A stretch of 64,000 bases of DNA from SB11 sp037968475. GTDB taxonomy: Bacteria > Bacteroidota > Bacteroidia > UBA8524. Below the pieces are notes generated by a model that saw only the letters and a list, made by a program, of their open reading frames with translations, ran no database searches and was not told where the DNA came from. A program made the position numbers and the translations under genes. This document shows positions 24,748-34,171 of this stretch, piece by piece (within the stretch, counting starts at the first letter, position 1; the number at the start of each line of letters is the position of its first letter). The stretch covers positions 14,724 through 78,723 of the forward strand of contig JBBKVO010000036.1 of assembly GCA_037968475.1 (NCBI GenBank). Reading direction: 5' to 3'.

Positions 24748-24755
24748 TACTTTTG
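24748..24755 (+). promoter_or_regulatory. TAnnTTTG -7 box for TonB receptor
   Basis: TACTTTTG, 18 bases before the ATG at 24774, directly downstream of the DtxR-like palindrome. Confidence 0.5.
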
Positions 24756-24773
24756 CAGAGCTAATTATAAATT

Positions 24774-27065
24774 ATGGCTCGTAAAATTATTATTGTGCTT
24801 TTGTTTGGTGTAAGCTCGTTTTTGGGTTTTGCACAAACAGGTACAATAACAGGTACAATAAGCAGTAACGGAATACCGCTTGAATTTGTTAATGTTGGTT
24901 TTGAAGGCACACAACTAGGCGCAACTACCAATGTTAAAGGAAAATTTGAGATATACAACATACCCTTGGGCAACTATACCCTAAAAGCCAGCTATGTGGG
25001 TTACACATCACAAAGTAGAACTGTAAAACTTACGGCAGAAAGCCCCACCCTAGTAATAAATTTCAGCTTAGAAGAAATAACATCAGAAGTGGGCGAGGTA
25101 GTAGTATCGGGTACAATGAAAGAGGTAAGCAAGTTGGAAAGTGCTGTGCCTGTTGAGGTATACTCAAAAAAGTTCTTTAAAGCTAATCCCACTCCTTCCA
25201 TTTTCGAGAGTTTGCAAAATATAAACGGAGTACGTCCGCAGCTAAACTGCAATGTTTGTAATACGGGCGATATACATATAAATGGACTAGAAGGCCCTTA
25301 TACTATGGTACTTATTGATGGTATGCCCATAGTAAGCGGACTAAGCACGGTGTATGGGCTAACAGGAATACCCCAAGCACTGATAGAACGTGTTGAAATT
25401 GTAAAAGGCCCTGCCAGTACATTATATGGCAGCGAGGCGGTAGGAGGTTTAGTAAACATTATTACCAAACACCCTGTTAGTGCTCCTTTGGTTGCCATAG
25501 ATGTTTTTAGTACAAGTTGGGGCGAGGTAAATACTGACGTAGGCATAAAGTTTAAGCCTACGCGAAAAACACAATCGTTATTGGGTGTAAACTATTTCAA
25601 CTATCAAAACCCAAAAGACAACAACGGCGATGGCTTTACTGACGTTACCCTACAAAATCGAATTTCGCTATTTAATAAGCTGAGTTTTGAACGGAAAAAG
25701 GGGCGTAAATTTTCGATAGCAGGTCGCTATTTGTACGAGGATAGGTGGGGCGGACAAATGCAATGGGACAAAGAGTTTAGAGGCGGTGATAGCGTGTATG
25801 GCGAAAGCATATATACCAATAGATGGGAAACTTTTGGAGTATACCAACTACCCGTAAAAGAGGAGATAAATTTTAGTTTTAGCGGTAATGGGCACAAGCA
25901 AAACTCGGTATACGGCAGCACCATATATTTGGCACAGCAATACATCGGTTTTGGACAGTTAACATGGTTTAAAGAAATAGGCAAAAGCCACAATATATTA
26001 TCGGGAGCAACATATCGTTATACTTATTATGATGACAATACCACCGCAACTGCTGCATACGATACAGTGGGCACTCCCGCCAACCAGCCTTCAATAATTC
26101 ACCTACCGGGGGTATTTGTACAAGATGAAGTTAGCATTAACGCTAACAACAAAGTGTTGCTTGGTTTGCGCTACGATTATAACAGCGTGCACGGCACTAT
26201 TTTTACTCCACGAGTAAACTATAAATGGAACAGCACCAACAAAATGAACGTGTTGCGCTTGAGTGTGGGTAACGGCTATCGTGTAGCAAATGTGTTTACT
26301 GAAGATCATGCCGCACTAACAGGGGCAAGGCAAGTAGTGTTTATAGGGCAATTGAAACCCGAAACATCGTGGAACGGAAATATAAATTTTGTGAAGAAGA
26401 TAAACAGCAAAAAGGCTTTTATCAATTTGGATGCTACGGCGTTTTACACTTATTTTAACAACCGTATTATTCCTGATTACGAAACCGACCCGAATAAAAT
26501 TATATACAGCAATTTAGATGGTTTTGCCGTATCAAAAGGCGTATCACTAAACGCGGATATCAATTTTAATAACGGGTTAAAAATACTGGCAGGAGCAACG
26601 GTGATGGATGTGAGTATTACAGAAAACGGCCGTCGTTACCGTCAGTTGCTAACAGAACAAGTTACAGGGGTTTGGAATATTGGGTATACCCTTCCAAAAT
26701 ATACTTTATCTATTGATTATACAGGCAATCTATATGGGCCAATGCGTTTGCCATTACTAAGCAGTTTAGACAATCGCGCAGCCTATTCGTCTTGGTTTAG
26801 CATACAAAATATACAAATAACCAAAACACTAAAAAAAGGCTGGGAAGTATACGGAGGAATAAAAAACCTACTCAACTTTACCCCACCTGCCAATAGCATT
26901 GCCCGCGCTTTCGACCCTTTTGATAAAAATGTAAAGTTTGGTGCTGATGGTCAAGTAGTAGCCACACCCAACAATCCCAATGCGCTCACATTCGACCCAT
27001 CGTATGTGTTTGCTCCCAATCAAGGTATACGCGGCTTTTTTGGCGTAAGGTATACCGTGCAGTAG
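24774..27065 (+). CDS. TonB-dependent outer-membrane receptor
   Basis: 763 residues: signal peptide (1-20), a carboxypeptidase-regulatory-like beta domain (22-100), plug domain (about 120-235; NGLEGPYTMVLIDGMP, VEIVKGPASTLYGSEAVGG), then a 22-strand barrel to an aromatic C-terminus (GVRYTVQ). The plug carries a C-N-V-C pair (C159, C162), found in a recurrent Bacteroidota receptor subgroup. Such receptors take up metal chelates, cofactors or peptides using TonB energy. The DtxR/MntR-like palindrome over its promoter suggests iron or manganese control, hence a metal-linked substrate, but the ligand is not readable. No SusD partner is adjacent. Confidence 0.92.
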   Translation: MARKIIIVLLFGVSSFLGFAQTGTITGTISSNGIPLEFVNVGFEGTQLGATTNVKGKFEIYNIPLGNYTLKASYVGYTSQSRTVKLTAESPTLVINFSLEEITSEVGEVVVSGTMKEVSKLESAVPVEVYSKKFFKANPTPSIFESLQNINGVRPQLNCNVCNTGDIHINGLEGPYTMVLIDGMPIVSGLSTVYGLTGIPQALIERVEIVKGPASTLYGSEAVGGLVNIITKHPVSAPLVAIDVFSTSWGEVNTDVGIKFKPTRKTQSLLGVNYFNYQNPKDNNGDGFTDVTLQNRISLFNKLSFERKKGRKFSIAGRYLYEDRWGGQMQWDKEFRGGDSVYGESIYTNRWETFGVYQLPVKEEINFSFSGNGHKQNSVYGSTIYLAQQYIGFGQLTWFKEIGKSHNILSGATYRYTYYDDNTTATAAYDTVGTPANQPSIIHLPGVFVQDEVSINANNKVLLGLRYDYNSVHGTIFTPRVNYKWNSTNKMNVLRLSVGNGYRVANVFTEDHAALTGARQVVFIGQLKPETSWNGNINFVKKINSKKAFINLDATAFYTYFNNRIIPDYETDPNKIIYSNLDGFAVSKGVSLNADINFNNGLKILAGATVMDVSITENGRRYRQLLTEQVTGVWNIGYTLPKYTLSIDYTGNLYGPMRLPLLSSLDNRAAYSSWFSIQNIQITKTLKKGWEVYGGIKNLLNFTPPANSIARAFDPFDKNVKFGADGQVVATPNNPNALTFDPSYVFAPNQGIRGFFGVRYTVQ

Positions 27066-27082
27066 GTTTCAGTAAAACCTTA

Positions 27083-30000
27083 CTACGGCTCTACTTCAAT
27101 CACAACACCATCGCTGTGGCTAGTATATTGGGGTGCATACATACTTTGCACAGTGGCAATTCCATTTTGGAAAGTCCCTGCTTGCGATACCCTCAAGCTA
27201 TACTCAAATACCCACTGGCCTTTGGGCAGTTTATCAAAAAAGAAATTCATACTTGCATCGCGTATGCTTTGGTAATAACCCACTCCATTTTGCCATTGAT
27301 ATCCCGATAGGTTTTGGGTAGGTTCTAGTGCCGCAGCCCGCATATCTTTTAGGTGGACAAAATCCATATCGTTATTCACTTTTAAAAATATACGAACGGT
27401 AAGTTTGTCGCCCGCTTTTAGTTTTTGTCCGTTTAGGGGTTGTTGCATTGTTCCACTGTCGGTAGTACGTTCAACAAAAATTTGTTTTATCAATGCCAGA
27501 GGAGTTTGCGCATACGTTATTTTATCCAACTGCTCAAAGTACTGCCAATACAAACCACCCCAAGCCAAAGGCACACTTTTCCCGTTTTGCGGACTAATGG
27601 TTACCACGCCCATAGAAGGTTCTATTTCTTCTTTATTAAATGATTTTTTTAGATAGCCCGTACCTGCCTCTGTTTTTATTTCGGGGTCGGTATTTATAGT
27701 TTTTGTACCCAATGTAATTGTAGCTGGGGCATTCTCCTCAAGCCAATTATTGCCTCTCAGTAATAAAGCATAGCAAGCATCAGCAGTAGCTTTGGTGGTT
27801 TTCCAATCGCTAAGTTGTTTTTGTTTCAGCAGCCATGTACGCATTTGGTTAATAGCAGCATCGTCTTCGGTTATCAAGTCAAAGGCTTCTATTATCAGGG
27901 CTTGTGTTTCTATTGGTGCATCAGTCCAACTAAAACCACCCGTACGATCTTTCCAATACATCCCGTTTTCGGCATTTTTAAGGGCTGTTTGTTGCAGTGA
28001 TTTTATAATGATTTTGGGTGTGTTTTCATCCCCCAGTCGGTGCAAGGCAATGGCTATCATAGCCTGCTCCATACGGCTACTTGTTGCCCAATAATCTGCT
28101 GCCTGTTTTTTCCAAAAAATTAAGCTCTCTTCGTATTTCTCAAGGTTGTCGCCGTCCGTTTCTGTATAAAAACTTATGGCATACAGGTATTGCACACGGC
28201 TAAAGCTCAAGAGGTTTTTATTGGCTTTATCATTTATTGTTTTGTATGCTTTCTCGGCTTGTTGGTGAATGTATTGCAGTGCATTTTGCATCTCATCAGT
28301 ACCAGTGTTATCTTGCCCAGTTAGTGTATTCATCTTACCAAAACCTGCTACTATATATTGGGTGATGGATAAATTTTCGCGCATACCGCCAAACCAAGGG
28401 AATGCCCCGTTGGGCAATTGCATTGCAATCAGTTTATTTAAGGCTATTTGCCTTTGATTATCCATATTGTTATCATCAAACAAAAGGCCAAGGCGCTGTT
28501 TGCGTTGGGTTTCTGTCTTTCCTTCGGCCAGCCACGGGGTTTCTTGCAGTAGCAAGCTTTTCAACTCTTCATTTTTTTGTAGGGCTGATTGCAAAGGATT
28601 TTCTTCGCCTTGTTCGGCTGTGTTTTTCCAGCTATCAAACACCTCTCGTATTTTTGGTTGACTATTGGCTATATACTGGGCTATTGTATTGGCATAGTAG
28701 CGGTTAAACACCTGCTCGGCACACTCGTTAGGGTATTCCATTATATAGGGTAAGGCCTGTATGGCATACCATGCAGGATTGGCGGTATATTCTAGCGTTA
28801 GTTTGTGATTACTAAGGGTATTGCTGTTGCCACTTTTTACCAGTTTATCAAGCGTATAGGTTTTGGGTTTATCGCCACTAAATGTAATGGGTAAAGCCTC
28901 TGTAACTAATATTTTGTTGGATAGTACAGGTATGGTGTTGGCCTCTGCATCGGTGTATTTACCTTCAAATGCTTTTACTATAATTTTTAGTGCGCCATAG
29001 CCAGCAGGGACTTTAAATTTCCATTTTACTGATTGACTAACTCCTGTTGCCAACTGGGGCACTTGCACCATATTGATATTATTAAACTCGGGCAGGTTTT
29101 TGCCAGTTGTGGCATCGTATACCTCAAGCACGGCATTGGGGCTAAGTTCTTTGCCTGATAGATTTACTATTTTGGCATTGATATAAATTTCATCGCCTTC
29201 CCTCAAAAATCGTGGCATATTGGTTTGTACCATTAATGGTTTTTGGGTGATAGATGAAACAGAGACAAGTCCGCTGCTTAAATCTTGGGTATGTGCATAA
29301 GCCCTAAACTTCCATCGGGTGAGGGCTTCGGGAGCAATAAATTTAATAATTACATTACCGCTATCGTCGGTTTGTTGGTGGGCAAAAAAGAAAGCGGTTT
29401 CATCCAAATTGCGGCGCACTTTTATAAACTGCGATTGCGAAAAGCCTTGCAAATTCATACCTGCTGTTGCGTGGGGGGCTTCCTCCATGTCATTTTCGAA
29501 TGTCCCTTTTTCTGGCACATCGGCACTCATAAGAGACGAACTAAGTACATCGGATTTTGCCATTTTTCGAGAATCTCTAAAACCCATTGCGGTTGCGCCT
29601 CTACCATGCCCGCTTCCAAAGCCTTCGCCTACACCTCCGCCACCGCTTCCCCCACTGTTACCCCATCCTAATGAAACACCATCTTCATAATAGCCATTGT
29701 TTTCATTCTCCCAATCATACAAACTTTGGTATAGCAAATCGGGCATCCATTTAAAGAAATATAGCTTGGGGTATCTTTGCCCGTATTGTATTTGTTTTGA
29801 AGACGGGAAAAAGGTAATTTGGCTTAATGCGCGGGCGCCTTGTGTATATTGTTCGGGCGAAACAGAGCTATACCAATAAGGTTGGTAGTTTTTTGTGAAA
29901 TCTCCCCACGCACTGCCGTATATTTTATCCAGCGATTCATCGTACATAGTAGCCAGTATTTCTGCCGATACTGCTTTTGCCCCTTCGCCGCTAATTTTTA

Positions 30001-33000
30001 GTTGCCACTCTTCTTTGTCGCCCGGCATCATTTTATCGCGAAAGGTGCTTACTTCTATTTTAAGGTCTTTATTGCTATGGGGTACGTTTAGGGTAATGTG
30101 TTCTTTATAAAAACGGTTGTTGTATACCGTAAATGCGGTAACGTGTATGCCCCCCCTGTCAGTTTCGCTTATAGGTATTTGTATGGCATATTGCTTGTTA
30201 CTCAGTTTAACCTGTTGCATTGCACCTACTTCGCCTTGTTTTTCAATAAAGTAAATAATGCGTGTTTTGGGCAAGCGGCTGCTTAGTGTAACTGTTGCTG
30301 TTTGGTTGGGTTGATAATTGGTTTTATCCGCCACTAGCACAAAATCTTTATGGGTAAATGCTTTTTTGCTTTTGGTGTTTAGCAAGGCTATATAACTTGT
30401 TTCTGTATGCTTTTCGCCCAAGTTATCGGTATACTCAAACTCAACCAAATACAAACCCGAGGCTTGATTATCGGCTTGCCACTGTATGGTTTCATCGCCA
30501 TTTTGTTGGTCTATTTTTTTGGTAAAAATGGTTTCACCCACAGGGTAGTTTTCACGCAAATCCTCTCCATTAATAGCAACGTTGGGGAATAGTTTTTTGT
30601 AGGTTTTAGGGTCGATAATTTGGGTATCGGGCAACACAAAATAGTTTTCTGTAAAAACAGTTTTGGGTGTTTGCAGAGCTTTAATGGTTAATGTGCCTTG
30701 CAATGGCACAGACCTGTTGTTTAGATTTTTTGCCGCTAAATATATGGGTATTGGCGTTTGTGCAAAGGCTTCGTTAGTGGTATTTAGTTCCACATACACC
30801 GTGCGCTTACCTATACTAATGCTTTGACTGCCCGTTTGGGTTTCGCCTGTTATATCGGTAACAGTAGCTTCTATACGGTACGTATAATTGTTCTCAAGGT
30901 TTTTGCCTGCTGTAGCAACAAAACTGAAACTAAATGTTCCGTCATCATTTAGCAAAAGGGTATCTGTTTTTATAATTTTATTGTCTTCTTCTCCACCGTA
31001 ATATTTATCCCATCTAAAATATTGATAATTCATTTGGCGACTCACTGTATACAACATGGTCGCTCCATTAAGCGCATTGCCTGCAAAGGCATGGGCTTTG
31101 CCATTAACAGTAACGGTATCATTAAAAGCGGGATTAGATTTAAGAGTATCAAAAACTACCTCAAACTTGGGGCGTTTGTATTCTTCAACCAAAATGCTTT
31201 CACTTCCATAGTTATCACGTATAGAAAAGTAGCCCGTGAGGCGACCGTAAGGCAAAACAAAGCTGCCCGAAAACGAGCCAAAACTGTTGGTGGTAAAATC
31301 TTGTGTTGCCACTACTTCGCCATTGGCATCTTCAAGGGTAACAGTAGTGGTTTGATTTGTTAGCAGTTGTGCTTCTACTTTTGTAGACGATTGCACCATT
31401 ATACCTTTAAAAAACATGGTTTGGCCGGGGCGGTATATGCTTCTGTCTGTATAATAATACGTATTGGTGTTGGTATAGCTGCCATTTCTATCATAACTTG
31501 ATAGATAGTTGCTGCCGTGAGTAGAAAGCACTTTTTTTCCTTTTAAAAACACCTGAGCACTTACTGATTTAGACTCATTAATATCTACGATTACTATTCC
31601 GTTTTTATCTGTAGTAGCTTCAAGTAAAACTTTATGTGCCTCTGTATAATCTTCCCGATAATCATCATACGATAGTATAACTGTTGCCCCTTTTAATGGG
31701 CTATTGTCTTTAGAATTTGCAATAAAGTAAGTATACTTACTTTTGTCAGTTTTTGAAGCATAAATAGCATAGTCGGAACTCCAAAACCGTTGGTATATGG
31801 TAATATTACTATCGGCTGAAAAATTAGCATCGGCAGAAACTAATATTACATAATGCCCTTGGGGTAACCCTGCGTGGTACCATTCGGTAGAAGTAACAAA
31901 ATAGCGCTCATCGTTAGGTAGGCTAACCGTTTGATTTGCCACAGTAGGGTAACTTAGTAAGTGCTGCAAAAACAACTTTCTTTCCTCTTGTCTATTCCTA
32001 AAATTGGTTTCAAGTTGGTTTAGGGTATCCTCGTCAATAGCTATAAATTTTACATATACTTGGTTTATATTTTTATACCTTAAACTATACCTAAAGGGTT
32101 CTTTTGTTATAACGGTATTTTCTACATTGGCATTTAGGTAGGGTTTATAAATTTCGTCCATCAATGTTCGGCAATTGTTGCTTGCATTTTCATCAGGAAA
32201 ACTATCTATCGCCCATTGGCAATAGTACAGGGCTAGGGCATTGTTGCACAATACATCTTGACTTTTTCTGTTTGTATAAATACTTGTGCAGGCTATTTCC
32301 CCAGCCATAGTGTATAGTATATGCGCTGCAATTGGGTGTTGAGCGTATTTTTGGAGTTGAGCGCCGAGCCATACCAACTCAAGACTATCTTTATTTTTTA
32401 TGCTTGTGGCTATATTGCTTAAATAGCTCACCCGCTCCATATCGGCCATAACCAAAGCAGTAATTTGCCTATTTTGGTCATAACGCTGTAATAGGCTTTG
32501 TAGCAGCCTTAGCGATTTATCTTTTACGGTATTTTGAGAGAAATGTAGACTTGTAAACACGCTTACATCACAAAAAACAACATCCTCGCCATAGTTAAGT
32601 GCGTCTTCGTAACTTCCTTCGGCTTGTTTACGATAAAATTTATACGTGCGCCACTGCAATAAATCATACACAGTAGGCCAAAGGTTTTGGGCATTCTCAG
32701 GCACAAAAGCCAATGTGGTATACTCTTGAATGGGAACTTGCAGCAGGTTTTGTGGGTTTTGCAATGATGCTATAAAATAGCTCTCGGCCTTATTCACTAT
32801 TCTATCTATTTCCCACGTAGTTGGGTCGGTAGTATCAGGTTCTTGTTGTTCATCATCGTAGTTATTGTTTTTGTATGCAGCAAGCCATACACTGCCCGTT
32901 ATGCTTTGCAGCACATTTTTATGGGGTGCGGGCATTTTTTCAATTTCGGCATCCAAGCGTTGCAATTGTCTCCAAATACCCACTTCTTTTAAAGTGTTTT

Positions 33001-33289
33001 CATATTTCAACTCAAACAAAAGGGCTTTTATAGCCACAGGGTATTTTTTTTGCTGCCACGCTTGCTGATATATACGCTTCACCACGCTATCGGCAGACTG
33101 AAGCATATTTATTTTTTCAAGGCTATCTACCTGTTGCCACTGGGCAAAGTAGTTGGTGTCGTTATAATGTGTTGTCGGTTGTTCTTTATTTGAAGGAAAA
33201 AACTCTTCCCAAAAACTAATTTGGGCATTAGCAGTGCTAAAAAACAGGAGATGCAATAATAGTAGGAGAAAAAGCGGCTTACTTTTCAT
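27083..33289 (-). CDS. bacterial alpha-2-macroglobulin with intact thioester
   Basis: 2068 residues with a signal peptide (to about ANAQ, residue 23) and no lipobox, so free or periplasmic. Macroglobulin-like beta domains fill the first ~1150 residues (MG2-type SIYRPGQTMFFKG). A glycine-rich low-complexity stretch (around residue 1210) could act as a protease-sensitive bait. Then comes the alpha-2-macroglobulin domain (LTRWKFRAYAHT) and the thioester motif C-A-E-Q with C1523, followed by the helical thioester-domain repeats. The family traps proteases by covalent attachment, thought to guard the periplasm. Escherichia-type operons pair it with PBP1C; that partner is missing here. The gene converges on the TonB receptor, 17 bp away. 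Confidence 0.92.
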   Translation of the reverse strand: MKSKPLFLLLLLHLLFFSTANAQISFWEEFFPSNKEQPTTHYNDTNYFAQWQQVDSLEKINMLQSADSVVKRIYQQAWQQKKYPVAIKALLFELKYENTLKEVGIWRQLQRLDAEIEKMPAPHKNVLQSITGSVWLAAYKNNNYDDEQQEPDTTDPTTWEIDRIVNKAESYFIASLQNPQNLLQVPIQEYTTLAFVPENAQNLWPTVYDLLQWRTYKFYRKQAEGSYEDALNYGEDVVFCDVSVFTSLHFSQNTVKDKSLRLLQSLLQRYDQNRQITALVMADMERVSYLSNIATSIKNKDSLELVWLGAQLQKYAQHPIAAHILYTMAGEIACTSIYTNRKSQDVLCNNALALYYCQWAIDSFPDENASNNCRTLMDEIYKPYLNANVENTVITKEPFRYSLRYKNINQVYVKFIAIDEDTLNQLETNFRNRQEERKLFLQHLLSYPTVANQTVSLPNDERYFVTSTEWYHAGLPQGHYVILVSADANFSADSNITIYQRFWSSDYAIYASKTDKSKYTYFIANSKDNSPLKGATVILSYDDYREDYTEAHKVLLEATTDKNGIVIVDINESKSVSAQVFLKGKKVLSTHGSNYLSSYDRNGSYTNTNTYYYTDRSIYRPGQTMFFKGIMVQSSTKVEAQLLTNQTTTVTLEDANGEVVATQDFTTNSFGSFSGSFVLPYGRLTGYFSIRDNYGSESILVEEYKRPKFEVVFDTLKSNPAFNDTVTVNGKAHAFAGNALNGATMLYTVSRQMNYQYFRWDKYYGGEEDNKIIKTDTLLLNDDGTFSFSFVATAGKNLENNYTYRIEATVTDITGETQTGSQSISIGKRTVYVELNTTNEAFAQTPIPIYLAAKNLNNRSVPLQGTLTIKALQTPKTVFTENYFVLPDTQIIDPKTYKKLFPNVAINGEDLRENYPVGETIFTKKIDQQNGDETIQWQADNQASGLYLVEFEYTDNLGEKHTETSYIALLNTKSKKAFTHKDFVLVADKTNYQPNQTATVTLSSRLPKTRIIYFIEKQGEVGAMQQVKLSNKQYAIQIPISETDRGGIHVTAFTVYNNRFYKEHITLNVPHSNKDLKIEVSTFRDKMMPGDKEEWQLKISGEGAKAVSAEILATMYDESLDKIYGSAWGDFTKNYQPYWYSSVSPEQYTQGARALSQITFFPSSKQIQYGQRYPKLYFFKWMPDLLYQSLYDWENENNGYYEDGVSLGWGNSGGSGGGGVGEGFGSGHGRGATAMGFRDSRKMAKSDVLSSSLMSADVPEKGTFENDMEEAPHATAGMNLQGFSQSQFIKVRRNLDETAFFFAHQQTDDSGNVIIKFIAPEALTRWKFRAYAHTQDLSSGLVSVSSITQKPLMVQTNMPRFLREGDEIYINAKIVNLSGKELSPNAVLEVYDATTGKNLPEFNNINMVQVPQLATGVSQSVKWKFKVPAGYGALKIIVKAFEGKYTDAEANTIPVLSNKILVTEALPITFSGDKPKTYTLDKLVKSGNSNTLSNHKLTLEYTANPAWYAIQALPYIMEYPNECAEQVFNRYYANTIAQYIANSQPKIREVFDSWKNTAEQGEENPLQSALQKNEELKSLLLQETPWLAEGKTETQRKQRLGLLFDDNNMDNQRQIALNKLIAMQLPNGAFPWFGGMRENLSITQYIVAGFGKMNTLTGQDNTGTDEMQNALQYIHQQAEKAYKTINDKANKNLLSFSRVQYLYAISFYTETDGDNLEKYEESLIFWKKQAADYWATSSRMEQAMIAIALHRLGDENTPKIIIKSLQQTALKNAENGMYWKDRTGGFSWTDAPIETQALIIEAFDLITEDDAAINQMRTWLLKQKQLSDWKTTKATADACYALLLRGNNWLEENAPATITLGTKTINTDPEIKTEAGTGYLKKSFNKEEIEPSMGVVTISPQNGKSVPLAWGGLYWQYFEQLDKITYAQTPLALIKQIFVERTTDSGTMQQPLNGQKLKAGDKLTVRIFLKVNNDMDFVHLKDMRAAALEPTQNLSGYQWQNGVGYYQSIRDASMNFFFDKLPKGQWVFEYSLRVSQAGTFQNGIATVQSMYAPQYTSHSDGVVIEVEP

Positions 33290-33419
33290 ATAGGGTGCGT
33301 ATTGAGGCCGAAAGTTAATTATTTTATACCTTTAGTCGATTAAAGGTAAATAAGAGTGCATTTGCCTTAGCTTTTATCTACATAAAAGGTAAAGCAACGA
33401 AAGGCTATCGTTTTTTGTA

Positions 33420-33427
33420 TATTTTTG
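33420..33427 (+). promoter_or_regulatory. TAnnTTTG -7 box for glycosyltransferase operon
   Basis: TATTTTTG, 12 bases before ATG 33440. It overlaps the in-frame TTG at 33425, which is one reason to reject that start. Confidence 0.45.
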
Positions 33428-33439
33428 CCCACAACAACT

Positions 33440-34171
33440 ATGACCCAACCCCTCCATATAGTAGTACCATGCTATAATCCTCTTGAGGGATGGGAGGTAC
33501 AACTTGCCCAACATTTTAAAACCATACAGGCACAGTTACCCCAGTATACCATAGAGGCGGTGTTGGTAAACGATGCCTCGCAAACAGGGATTACTGACCC
33601 GCAAATTGAGTATCTGAAAAATGAACTGCCACTTTTTACATACGTTAGCTACACAACTAATCAAGGCAAGGGATATGCCCTTAGAGAAGGCATAAAAAAC
33701 CTTAACTACGGGTTAATACTATATACCGATATTGATTTTCCGTACGAGTATGCTAGTATGCTGAAAATATTGGAGCGATTGGAGGCAGGGACTGATATTG
33801 CAATAGGCACACGCGATGACGGGTATTATGAAAACACCCCTATAAAACGTAAATGGATATCAAAAATAGTTCGTTTTGTTTTTCGTTCCGTTTTTCGTTT
33901 ACCCATTACCGATACACAATGTGGCTTAAAGGGATTTAACCAAAATGGAAAAAAAATCTTTTTAAAAACTACTATAAACCGTTTTTTATTTGATATGGAG
34001 TTTATTGCCCTTGCCAGTAAAAGCAAAGGAATAGACATGGTGCCTGTGCACGTAGAGCTTAGAAAAAATGTTGTTTTTTCTCGCATGAATTTCAAAATAC
34101 TTACCAGCGAATTTTGGAACTTTATTAAAATATTGCGCATAGTGCGCCGCCATAGAGATACAAATGAATAA
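33440..34171 (+). CDS. family 2 glycosyltransferase (dolichyl/undecaprenyl-phosphate sugar type)
   Basis: 243 residues. GT-A signatures: VVPCYNP near the N-terminus, VNDAS, the NQGKGYALREG loop, and DIDFP in place of the usual DxD-type motif; C-terminal QCGLKGFN and FLFDMEF are typical of polyprenyl-phosphate glycosyltransferases. It likely moves a sugar from a nucleotide donor to a lipid phosphate at the inner face of the membrane. It overlaps the next gene by 8 bp, and the two following membrane proteins may use its product. ATG 33440 is preferred over the TTG at 33425 because that TTG is part of the promoter box. Confidence 0.88.
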   Translation: MTQPLHIVVPCYNPLEGWEVQLAQHFKTIQAQLPQYTIEAVLVNDASQTGITDPQIEYLKNELPLFTYVSYTTNQGKGYALREGIKNLNYGLILYTDIDFPYEYASMLKILERLEAGTDIAIGTRDDGYYENTPIKRKWISKIVRFVFRSVFRLPITDTQCGLKGFNQNGKKIFLKTTINRFLFDMEFIALASKSKGIDMVPVHVELRKNVVFSRMNFKILTSEFWNFIKILRIVRRHRDTNE

